A DNA stretch of 64,000 nucleotides from contig VTPC01005625.1 of the NCBI GenBank assembly GCA_011009095.1, positions 29,075 through 93,074 of the forward strand, given 5' to 3'. Each line of letters begins with the position of its first letter. Positions within the stretch are counted from its first letter, which is position 1. Shown one piece after another: positions 47,238 to 58,339 of the stretch. The position numbers and the translations under genes were made by a program. The DNA comes from Ignelater luminosus. Its lineage: Eukaryota > Arthropoda > Insecta > Coleoptera > Elateridae. The notes below the pieces were generated by a model. That model did no database searches. It saw nothing but the letters and a program-made list of their open reading frames with translations, and had not been told where the DNA came from.

Positions 47238-48416
47238 GGTCATCAAGTCCCGAGAGCAACCAGTAAAAACATATTTCTTTGGCAAAATTCGACTTTATTC
47301 ATCAACATAGTCACTTTCCATAGCGATACAATCATGCCAACGTTTTTCTAAACTTTCGATGCCTTTTTTATAGAGCGATTTGTCTTTTGCCTCAAAATAG
47401 GCTTCCGTTGTGGCTATAATCTCATCATCGGAGCCAAATCTCTTGCCCTGGAGCATCTTTTTGAGACCTGCGAACGGGTAGAAATCAGATAGGGCCAGAT
47501 CTGGAGGTTGTGGAAGCAATTCGAATCGTAAATAATTCAATTTCATCATCGTTTTCATCGACTTGTGGATCGGTACATTGTCTTGGTGAAACAACGGTTT
47601 TTTCTTTACCATGTGAGGCCTTTTCTGCTTAATTGCGTCATCCAATCGATTCAATAAGGCAATGTAGTAGTCGCTGTTGATCGTCTGGCTCTTTGGAAGA
47701 AAGTCGATGAGCAAAATTTCATGCGTGTCCCAAAATACAGAGGCCATGACCTTGCCTGCTGACTGTTGTGTTTTCGGACGCTTTGGCCGGTTTTCACCCT
47801 CTTCTCTTCACATTGTTATGTACCGACGCAAAAAATCCTTTTTATCACGCGTAAACAGCTTCAAACAGCGCTCCGAATCATCAATTCGTTGTTTTTTTGT
47901 TCCACTGTGAGCAAACGCGGCACCCACTTGGAGAAAAGTTTTTTCATACCCAAATTTTCAAGCATCATTTTGAACACGGTGCCTTTTGATATCTTTAAGA
48001 TGTCAGCTATCTCTTGCAACTTCACTTTACGATCGGACATAGCAATTTTTAGAACTTTCTGGATGTTTTCAGGCGTAGCCACCTCAATTGGACGACCTGG
48101 GCGCTCCGCGTCTTCGGTGGCAAATGGTTGTTTTCTATGGGCACTTTTCCCGGTACCACTTTTCAAGCCATTGCCGAGCTTGAGCGGTATTTTTTTCTAC
48201 CAAAAAACAGTGTTTGATTAACACACGAAACTCGTTTTTATCCATTGTTAAACAAAAACAAATGTAGCGTCACTTAACCTTCAATATCTCGACAACGACT
48301 TAACCGAATGTCATGAAATTTTTACACGTATCTTTTGAAGGTTGGTACTATCGAAAAACAAAAGTAGCATGGCATTGGTGACACCATCTGTGTGTCAGTC
48401 CCGGGACTTAATGACC
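47238..48416 (-). mobile_element. mariner element, irritans-like, inactivated
   Basis: A 1.18-kb mariner with clear inverted ends: GGTCATCAAGTCCCGAG from 47238 and, on the reverse strand, GGTCATTAAGTCCCGGG from 48416, each flanked by TA (47236-47237 and 48417-48418). The end sequence differs from both other mariners in the window, so this is a third lineage. It is about 100 bp shorter than usual because of internal deletions in the transposase gene, including the segment that should carry the first catalytic Asp. Confidence 0.94.
47295..48245 (-). pseudogene. mariner transposase pseudogene lacking its first catalytic Asp
   Basis: The minus-strand gene starts at ATG 48245 (MDKNEFRVLIKHCFL), shifts frame near 48160, and continues as ERPGRPIE, KVKLQEIADILKISKG and KWVPRLLTVEQK (48166-47861 frame). 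After a further frameshift the text runs LFTRDKKDFLRRYITM and then jumps to GENRPKRPKTQQSAGKVMAS. The DETW-HHYTPE segment of about 18 residues between these, which holds the first catalytic Asp, is gone. The C-terminal frame (47747-47295) keeps the second Asp in FHQDNVPIH and the third in LALSDFYPF, but three residues of the YSPD motif are deleted. The protein ends ESDYVDE, stop at 47295. Several frameshifts and two deletions exclude activity. Confidence 0.93.
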
Positions 48417-48418
48417 TA

Positions 48419-51400
48419 TGTAATTTCTAAATGGTGCTTTGAATGTCAACGTGACGAGTGTTATTTTAAAAACTGTCTACTAACAAAAATAAATTGAAAG
48501 TGATCTCTGTCTTTAACCACAGAAATTACCCATGTTTGGTACAATTTTGGCCAACTGGTACAAGGTATGTCATGCAGAAACCCTCTATTAGCGATAGTAG
48601 ATTACATTAAATAACTATGATATAGGGTTAACTATGATAAAAATGAAACAAAAATAGAGATTTTCTACAACGAGATCAAAAAACCTATCGCAGTCCAAAT
48701 TAAATTTTTTCTACCATGCAAATCTTTGAATATGTCTAGAAATTTTAATTAGGAACTGACATGCATCAATAATAAATCCATAAGTAACTGCAATACTTTT
48801 TTTCCATTTTACAGATTGTCTCAGGGTTTGACAAAAGCAGATTGGAGTTACTCCGCGTATACTAACCAAATAATTAACGTTCTGAAAATTGCTTCTTTGT
48901 TATACAACATTCAGAGTGTACTCATCACATTTTCAAATGCCGGGTGCTTTTCCGGACGACTTGCTTTATAATAAATAAAACAAATTTCTGCCAACATTTA
49001 AACCTTTTATTCTCTCTTACTTAAAAATTACAGTTAATACATGCTTATGTATGGTTTATAAATATTTAACTGAGAGAAATGAAGTTCAAAATCCTCTCTT
49101 TTTGTTGCCTAACATAATTATGAATAAATACAGGGTACTTTTTAAATAAAAAATTCAGAAGCATTACTTAAATGATGATAAAACTTGACGAGGTAAAATA
49201 CAAAGGGAAGAGATAAAGTAAAAAGTATAGAACAAAATATACAAAGGTGTAAATGTCTCATGCTTGGTGCTTTGTTAATTTTGTTGCCCTTTTTACATAA
49301 AACATTAATTAAACCCTTTTTGCTTTTCACTCTACAAAAGAATACAGAAACAAGGAGAGAGTTTGAAGAGAAATTATTTGTACAGCGACAAAAAAATTCA
49401 TAAAAACAATGTTTTGGTAACTAGTTAATTATGCATCCTCCAAAGTTTTCCTTAAGAAAATCATTTGAAGAAAGTTTCTAGCACCAAAGGAAACCTTCCG
49501 TGAATTAAAACTTCATGAACTCCAGTTTACACGTCAATTCTAATAAAATTACAACTTTGTTATTCTTTCCATTAAAAAATTCTAATAAAGAAGGAATTTA
49601 AGAATCAACAAAAGTAATTGAATTTTTTTAAATATGGAATTTGATTAGAAAATGATAAAAATATTAATAAGTAGTTATTCAAATGTGGCGTTCTTTAATA
49701 AATTAAATTTCGAAATGGAAATCGAATGTTTACTTTACAGCTTTTCCTTCATTCCCCGGCAATTTTCTCTAACCTCTCTTTCTACTTTACTTGAAAAGAC
49801 AGATAAATGGAAATGTTTTATGCAGATGCGCCTCTCACGATTGTAAAAAGATGCCAGAAAACAACTGGCAGAAGGCCACTTACGAGATTTTATTGGGGTG
49901 AAATGAAAATCGACGCTGTGAGGTGAAAGCTTGTCAATGATGTAAATAAAGTAATAAATATTTTGTTTTTCAACGGTAAATATCTAGATGTAATACTAAG
50001 TCATTTTCTAAAATGTAGGTAAACACTCGAGGGAAAATCAAATTTTCAAATGAATATGGTTGGTAGAACTCGGCGTGTTTTTTTTTCATTAATTAACTTT
50101 CTGTGAATAAAATCGATCGCTTCCTAAGGAATTTTTCCTGAATTAGATTAACCAAGTCAAACTATAAATACTTTTAAAAGAAGGAAAAAAGATATCTGTA
50201 AAGAAGATAGATGTTCGTTTACATAAACGGCAATCAACTAATGTCAAATTATAACGAGTAACTTGGTAGCAACTAAAGTTGATAGCTAACACATTCTATG
50301 GTAAGTTTCATAGAAATGATTGTAATAATCTAGTTAGTATCATTTCGGTAAATAAGACTTATACAAAGGTAAGACGATTTAATTAAACAATAGTGTGCTT
50401 ATCCTTGACATTGCTAATGTGAGTTTAATTAAAGGTAGACTGATTCATTGAAATTTAATAAATATTTTATACACAAAAACTAAATATAAATCATATCTTT
50501 CATATATCAACAAAAAAAAGTAATTAAGCTTAACATCAAACACAACAGTGATCCACAAATAGATTTCAGCAGAAAAAAGCAAAGTAAGGAATGTAATAAT
50601 ATTTTTGCATAAAGGACATGATATTTCATCAAGAAAAATAATCTGAAGGTCATATTTGCCTCGAAGGAATTCTATGTAGTAGCATTATAAAAATATAAAA
50701 TGCTATTAAGAATATTTAATTTTTTTTGTAAATCAGAATTCTTGAATTATATCTATTATAAAATGTAATCTTTTTGATGTACATAAAGGAAAAGAACATT
50801 CAAAAGATCTGCTTTTGACTAAATATAAATTTTGCTCAGGCCTACATGTTTTATTCCTGATCTCTGCTAATAACAACGTAACGAAGGATGAAAACAACAT
50901 TGTTTTTTTATTACACGATTTACGTACAAAGCGAAATCCCTATCATTATTGATTTGAAAACAGAAAAGTATGTCAAAATAAAAATTTAATATAGAAAGGT
51001 TGATCTCATCACAGTTGTTTATCTAAATGAAAATTGTTTCACGTCTCTTATAAAGAAAAACAAATAAAATGGTGAAGAGCAAAGTTTTCTCAACAGTTCA
51101 ATAATATTAAAGACAGTTCTTCAGCATTTCCATTTAGCTTATCACGGCTAAAAGAGCTTATCATCATGTTTGCTCAAGTTATTTTAAAGAGGCAGCAGTC
51201 TCTTATTCCTTAAAAGAAAAATTTGCTGAATATTGAAAAAACACACTACGCTAGAGATATAGAATAAAAATTTATTAAAAAAGGATTATTACGAGTGATC
51301 AAATTCTCAAGATATTACAAATCGGGTTTTTTATAGAAGGAAGATACGTAGCTTTTATAAATTTGCTTTAATAGGAAATTTTACACATTGGTTATTAGAA

Positions 51401-52600
51401 AGATTGTTTACAATTCAAACATATAAGAGAACGCTAATAGAAGTGGGGAAAATTAATTCTCACAGAGTTGAATTGCGTAGCCAGAATTCAATTAAACTAA
51501 GTAATTAATCATTCACGATGTAGTACCACTTTAAACGAAAAAGACAAATATTTGAAACTTTTAGGTTATATAAAATGCAATACCCAAATTAAAGTACCAA
51601 GTAATTACAGAACTAAATGGGAAGAGGAATTTAAGATTCTTTTTTTACTGAGATGGAAATAAATTAGCAAGATAAGCTTAAGTTTTAATTCTAAATCAAT
51701 TTCTTCCATTTAATTAAGTACTTAATTTAAAGTTTAACTCTTTCAGGTATTTAATAATCCAAAGCACCTTCTCTTTAAAACTTGCTTTAGAATTCTAAAT
51801 TGAGATTGTAAATGCAGTAATACTTATTAAAACTGTACCATTAACACCATGTAAGTCTTTTCATTTAAAAAACAAAACTTTTTCCCATGTTATTAAACGA
51901 TTCGTTGTGTGGAGGTAATCACGGTATTAATCTCCTAGATGAGGCTAGCAGAGAGCATGATATTTTTCATTCCTAGTATAATTTTCAGACACAAGGCAAA
52001 CTAAATCTTTAGTCAAATTCATTTTGTTAAGTTAGCCAGAGGCAGCTTGCTGGTAGGTTTGAAAATACTAAACAAACAAACTTTTGAAGCGAAGACACTT
52101 TGTACATTGCAGAATATTTGGTACTTCTTAAACAATCCTCTTCAGTACAAAATAGAAATTATCAGCTGTTATTGCCGAAACTTGGGCTTTACGGCATATT
52201 TGTGAACCTTCTCTAACTCACATTGACTTTCTTCGTCAGTATCACTTTTGGTTTTGTTTTCCCCTGTGCATTGCATGATTCGAAAACAAGGACAAACTTG
52301 GTGCGGCTTTCGTGAGATGGGCATGACCGTACTACGGTAACTTACTGATAAATGTGACACGACTGAAAAGAGAAGGTCAATCAATTCTTAGGTACTGTTT
52401 GTCCAAATCTCAGCACCAGTTTAGTATAAATTGGAAAAAAAAACTAATTGTGTTTCATACTAAGAATCTTTAATTATTATTTATATAATTGTGTCTTATT
52501 TAGCTATTTGAAGACAGGCGCTTATAAGGAACTCAAAGCTTCAACCAAAAAGGTGAATTTAGAAAACTTAGAAATTTTTCTCTTCTCCAGTCATAGATTG
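48419..52600. other. gene-free AT-rich DNA
   Basis: More than 4 kb with nothing I can support. The minus frame at 52169-52384 (71 codons, starting at a real ATG-containing region) has no recognised motif. Confidence 0.5.
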
Positions 52601-54700
52601 TTAGTTTAGAAGGAAGATCAGCGGGAAACCATAAGTGCAAAAGCATTCAACAATGGCTGGAAGATGCATAGTGAACAAATTGATAGTAGGTAGATTGCCT
52701 ACGCAATCCACCTCTCCAAGTTACTGGTGGTAGGTGTGAAGAATCGGTTAACGCGATAGAGTCGGTACATAAGATTGCCCGTATGTCTGTCAAGTTAGAT
52801 AAGTCTAAGGTTGAAACCGAAAACCGAAACATATGCAACTTGTCATGCGAACCAGAAGCTGTGAAGCAGTAATTTAATAGTAACTTGGTGGAGGCGACAA
52901 AACAACGGGTTTTTTCAGAAGTTGATGATGGTGATCTCCTCTGCGGTTAGCCTGAAACAGAAAAAAAAAACAGAAACTGGCCTTGACGCTATTTGTGTTG
53001 GTGTGTTTACAGAAGAGGATTCCTCTGACAATAGAATGGTATCGCGGGGTTTAACAGGTTTCCTGGATATGCGGCATATGGAAAGAAAAAATTTGAGTTT
53101 AAGGTTAACGTTTCTAAGTTGCATTTTGAAGAGAGTATATCGAGTTGGAGTCATTGGTTGAAATCAATACTCCGACCCCGACTGTACACCTACCTATATA
53201 GGCAGCAGTTATAGATGTTAATTAGAAGTTTGAAGACTTTCGGAGGGAAGTAAGGCACGACTCTTCTAGTTAGAGTGTCCTCACCGAGAGCAGAATGGTC
53301 TCCGATACTATTACATTCGAATAAGATAAGATAAGAAATTTCTTGAAAGCCTTTATAAGTAGACTGTAAGTGGGCAATAGTGCAGACGATTTCAATCAGT
53401 CGATTTATGTGACGGACATGGTTGACGTCAAATCGAGAGTCTATTAGAACAGTTTGCGATAACTTGGTCGTTCTGTTGGAGGTGAGTTATGTGGTTGGAC
53501 TTTCTTTGGCTTGTAGGCACGTCATGATTTGATTCAGAATCCGTAATCATTTTGGTGATCCAGGCTAAAGCAGAAAGTGCGCTTCCCGAAAGCTAGTTGT
53601 CTGCAGGCGGGCTAGTATGCATTGGTCTGTTTTACTGGATCGGATTCGGACAGACAACCTGTAAATCAGTCTTGTTTTACGGATGAACTGGAGGACGTGT
53701 GACAGAAGGAGAGACAGTTAATATCCATGTTTTTTGGAAAGGGAGACGTCGACGGCTTGGATGGAGTTGTCCATAATCGAGCTAGTTTGCAGCATTGTGA
53801 AAAAAGACGAGGAAACTTCTATTTGTCGTTTTTGTCTCAGTTTTGGATGTCTCTGATGATAGTACCTATGAATGCGAAATTAGGAAAGACGACGTTAACG
53901 AATGTCTGATTAATATGTCGTCGACAGTTGAGAGACATAGAAACGTTGATTTAATGTAGGGGATTCAGAACATAGTAGGTAATCGTAGGAGAACATCGCA
54001 TATAAGAATCGACCTTTCGAGTTAGTAGTGTATTGCCGAGGGTATTGAAGTCGACCAAGATAAGATAAAATGCAAACTCGAAAAAATTGAATAGAAAATT
54101 TTCAGGTAGATATAGAGATAGAAGATGTGTACTGCCCCACCGGGGGTATTTAGGGCAGTAGTAGAGCAATGGAGATCAAAATATTTTGAGAAAAGCTAGG
54201 ATGGTGTACTTATTTCTAAGACTGATCGAGGAAAGAAATGTGGAACCCTGACAATCGCAGCTTTGACTTCAAAGCCACAGAAGGTGTGTATTAAAGAAGA
54301 CATGTAGTTGTGGTGACGTCAAGGCAAAGTGTAGTGTAGTGTAGTACAAGTCGCATGTTGCAGTGGGTAGCTTTGAATCGTATGCATCACACCTGAACGA
54401 AACTCAATTCTTCATTATTGAGTACTTCCTTGCTATTGTTAACAGAAATGTGAAGATTGAAGCCTTGGATAACGTAGGATAATGATTCGTGGAATGGCCA
54501 GGACTTTACCGCAGAAGAAATACGGATGGGTTGTTTTACTAGGTGACCTATGCAGCTTTGCTAAGAGGATAACCACGGAAAAAGTTAGTCAGGACCTAAC
54601 TTGGGGGCTTTTACCCAGATCACACGTGTGTACTTTCAAATGTAAGCTAGAAACTAGTTGGACAAGATGAACTAATAAGTGAGTTTTATTCTATTGTGAA
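52601..54700. other. unassigned GC-elevated block
   Basis: Composition is visibly less AT-rich than both flanks. Short frames are open on both strands (plus 52922-53161, 53727-53909 and 54482-54670; minus 52647-52838, 52915-53154 and 53951-54169). One plus-strand stretch near 53845-53957 reads VLDVSDDSTYECEIRKDD, NECLINMSSTVERH. The pattern is that of a decayed element or pseudogene of about 2 kb. No RT, integrase or transposase motif could be found. A short GTGTA/GTAGT microsatellite lies at about 54331-54346. Confidence 0.35.
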
Positions 54701-57550
54701 AACGATAGAAGCAAACAAGGCAGTCCTATTCCAGCAACAAACCGCATGAGAATAAACCATAACCTTATTCTTCCAATGTTTTGCCATGAAAGAGTTGAAT
54801 GAGAAGGTGGATTGTATCGAGTCACGTAGGCAAAGGAAGAGAAATTAAAGGAAGCTGTCTTTATAACAATTTAATTACTTGAACATTTATAAAATTTGCC
54901 TACCACATCCTGCCATTCAAGATAGAAGAATGTCTTTCTTTAATTATTAATTGTTCAAGAAAAGAACAATATCGCTTGAGGTGTAATCACTGAGTTAACC
55001 TGAATTGTCATTATCATTTCTGTAAAACAACACGTAATACAAAACGTAATGTAGAAGGATTTTACCTCAAAATCAAAATAATTCGGAATTTCTAATTTGC
55101 GTGTTAATTTAATATGTAATCTACATTAAATTTCGTTTAAAGTGTAATATTCAATAATTTCTCTGACGAATTTCTTAGAGAGACGTTGCGGTTTATTATA
55201 CACACCCTGCGGTTGATATCTCTGAACAGGTTATCGTTGAAGATTGGTTTTTAATTAAATCCCATCCCTTGGCATAATTTTACCTAAATTATTATCATTA
55301 TTAACAAATTCTAGAACGTTTTTCAAATTTTCCACGCATATTCGGTTAGATTTTTTTGAATTGACATTTCACATTCTTATGCGTGACACAAATTTTATAT
55401 TTAATTAATCTTTTCTTATGGAATGGTTTAGTTTTCAATTTTCGCATTAGCTTGAAAATATCTGTATTAATTTGCATTATAGTGACGTCAAAACTAAGAT
55501 AAATCTAGTGCTTTTTATCGCAAATACCTATCTGTTTTGTTTGTTATTTAGTTGACAGTTAACTCTCGCGAGAAGTTTAGAACTTTAAATTATCTCCTGC
55601 TAATGCTGGCAAGTGACTGATGCGTTCATTAGCTAGGGGATTCACGATAATCTATTTAAGCAGAAGTCCCTTGAATGAATAGCAGCAGACGGGATAAAGC
55701 AGAGATTTTACAAATTTCAAATTTACATTTTGTTGATTGTTTTTTGTTTTTGAATTCAAAAGCAATATTTGCTTTTTATTTGTTTGTTTCATTTCCGGAA
55801 GCATTTTTGTATTTATGAAATACGTCCAGTTTATATTTTAGAGATATTATAACATCAGTTCCGTTCCGGGAAATTTATAATAATAAGGCAAGTAATCTGA
55901 ATTTATACCTGTTGAGAATTCAGAAATTTCTTTTGTTTGCATCAAAGATTGTAAACTTGAAAACAAGTACGAGTAAGCTACTTGAAAACAAGTACAAATA
56001 AGCTACTTGAATATCTTGAAGTATGTTTGAAACTTAATTGGTAAGAAATAAATCTTTGACTAAATAAAAGGATATAATCATCTCTTCTTCAATGTATTAA
56101 ATGGCTGAAGGCACTTGGAAGATTCAGTGGCAGTACTAGCAAAAATAGAAGAGACACCTAATTAATTGATTAACTTATGTATAATACATAATATAGAGAT
56201 ACAGAGTATCTTAACAGCTATTTACGAAACTAGTGAATAAACGCTACTTTTTTGAAATAATGGCTTTACCACAATAAGCGAAGTACCACTATAGTATAGT
56301 AATCCATTCCAATTCATTTTGATGCAAATAAAATCTACCTTTTCTTTCATAGGGTATATGACTCTAAATTTGAAACAAACCAATCATGTATTATCTGAGT
56401 TATAAAAACGAGGCAAGCTATAGCGTCGCTCTTATTGTTCGGTATTAATGTATTATTAAAATAATAATCAAATAAACCCAAAAGTCATTTACATCATTCT
56501 GTAGACGTTATGTACAAAGTGTTCATAAATGTTTCTGGGTCCAGTTGGCTATGGAATTTAATTTTGATGTGCCGCTTTGTTGATTTATTTCAACAACTAA
56601 TACGTATTTGTTTTTTATCATTTGTCAATTGCAAATGTCATTGTCCTGCATTTAGCAACTTAATACCTGAATCACAATGGGGAGCATTTCCAAATGTTTA
56701 TGTAAAATGCAAGATAAATAATAACTTATTTTTGAATAAATAAATAAAATGTTAAAACATTCTTAAAAGTTATTTTTTAATTCTTAAAGTACACGAGTTA
56801 TCAATAGATGTAGGGAGTTTTTCCTTTTAGGTTGTAAAACTAAATTTGCTGTGTTTGTTATACGCTACAAAAATGAGGTAAAATCAAGGCCTACCTTAGA
56901 TTCTATAATATAAAAACAGACTAAATAAGTCCTATCTCTTTAAAAGAGGTGATAGAATCAACTATTTTTCTTTTTATTGCATGTTACAGTGGTTTTAGCA
57001 GAATCTTGTAAAAGTTTTTCCTGAATTCATTGATTCAACCCTCAACTAAAAATTCGAGACAAAAACAACTTTCTTCTAATAAGATTTCATGTAAAGTGAT
57101 AGTCTTGTTTCTTTTCATATCCCAATAATGGTTGTTACCGACGTAGTAGACGTCGTGCCATGATTCCTAATTGTTTTAGGTTGGCTAGCATTTTGTTTCA
57201 ATTGTCTAAATGTTCTTTTTGTAAAAAACAAAAAAACTATATACAGTCTTTTTTCTATTTACTTCATTGTTATTCTTTTTCTATTTGTTTATATTTTTTC
57301 TTTTGGTCCTTTATTTTTATTTGTAGAATTTTTTATTTATTATGTTGAAGTAAAACCAATATTGTTGAAGGAACAGAGGTTTGGGCTGAGAAATAATTTG
57401 CGTCGATTAGATGATTTTCTGTAGTGGTGCTGCTGAAGCTGCATGCAATTGCTTCCGGAGACTATTTTTTCTTTCTGAGTGTGCTTGGGTCACTGACGAG
57501 TTTGTTGATCCTAGGGCTCCTTTTGTTGATCTGGAATCAAAACGCGCTAT
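54701..57550. other. no gene recognised
   Basis: AT-rich DNA. The frames at 56510-56743 and 57160-57348 are low-complexity and motif-free. ACCCTGCGGTTG at about 55204 matches one at about 44100. Confidence 0.5.
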
Positions 57551-57590
57551 GGGCGGGGGCGGGGATAAGCCAATGAAATTTTCCCATTGG
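57551..57590. promoter_or_regulatory. GC boxes beside a pair of inverted CCAAT boxes
   Basis: GGGCGGGGGCGGGG at 57551-57564 (two overlapping GC boxes) is followed by CCAATG at 57570-57575 and its inverse CATTGG at 57585-57590. GC boxes and CCAAT boxes together are typical proximal-promoter elements in animals, and they stand out in this AT-rich region. No associated gene or transcription start could be identified, so function is inference. Confidence 0.35.
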
Positions 57591-57655
57591 TAACCTTTGT
57601 CTTGATCCTGAAACCTGAGACGTGGATTCGCCTCCTTTCTTGGCGTCGACGTCTC

Positions 57656-57675
57656 TTCTCTTTCTTTCTTTCTTT
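57656..57675. repeat. short (CTTT)n microsatellite
   Basis: An imperfect CTTT/TTTC run of about five units. Confidence 0.8.
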
Positions 57676-57899
57676 ATCTTGTTATTTACTTATTTTAGAA
57701 AAACAGATAAATATTACAAAATAAGTACATAGTTGGAAAAAAAACACCAACATTTGCAATATTATAATAAATTTTAATAGTACTAAAGTGTAAAAATGTT
57801 GAATTCCAAAAATGTTTTGCTAAAGATTATCTGCAACTGTACTTCACTGGCAAACTTCTAAAACTTTACTTCATTTACGCGTCGCAGGTGGTTTGTTTT

Positions 57900-58316
57900 C
57901 GGCGGGGATACTGCTGTGGTGCTTGATGCTGCGATCCTCAACCTCGATGATGCGACGCAGACAATGACTTTAGAAAGGCGTTGGGGTTGCCTGAGATGCT
58001 GCGGTGTTTTGGGCTGGTTGAGGTGTCGCTTGTATTTGGCCTACAGCAAACATTCTTTGGCTTTTGGTTTCTCGTTCAAAAGTAATTCAATGGAACTATT
58101 GGCAAATGCTGCTGACGGTTTCTTCCATCGCTTATAGGCCTGTATGCGAGACGTCGTGATGTTCTTAAGATACTGAGCTTGGACTTCGACAGGAACGTAC
58201 TATATTTCCTCGGGACCAAAGTACAGGAGTACATCTTCGGTGTTACAGTTCTGCACCAAACCTAACTCCCATCTCTCTTCTGACGATTCTTCTTGAAGAT
58301 TTAGCTGGATGGACAT
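57900..58316 (-). pseudogene. unidentified coding relic with exon-like start
   Basis: On the minus strand a frame starting ATG 58316 reads MSIQLNLQEESSEERWELGL, VQNCNTEDVLLYFGPEEI, then TAG, then YVPVEVQAQYLKNITTSRIQ, AYKRWKKPSAAFANSSIELL, then KAKECLL, a second TAG, and AKYKRHLNQPKTPQHLRQP. About 125 codons run in one frame with only two stops, both TAG, which could have come from CAG by single C-to-T changes. Immediately upstream the strand reads CTAATCCCTTTGTCCAG, which resembles a branch point, pyrimidine tract and 3' splice site, so the region may be an old exon. I do not recognise the protein. GC is higher than in the surroundings. It could be a decayed host-gene exon or a retroelement gag-like region. 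Confidence 0.5.
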
Positions 58317-58339
58317 CTGGACAAAGGGATTAGGATAGA

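Noticed and set aside
53850..53885. CTGATGA ... GCGAAA near 53855
   Set aside because: No stem II closing pair and no cleavage-side partner.
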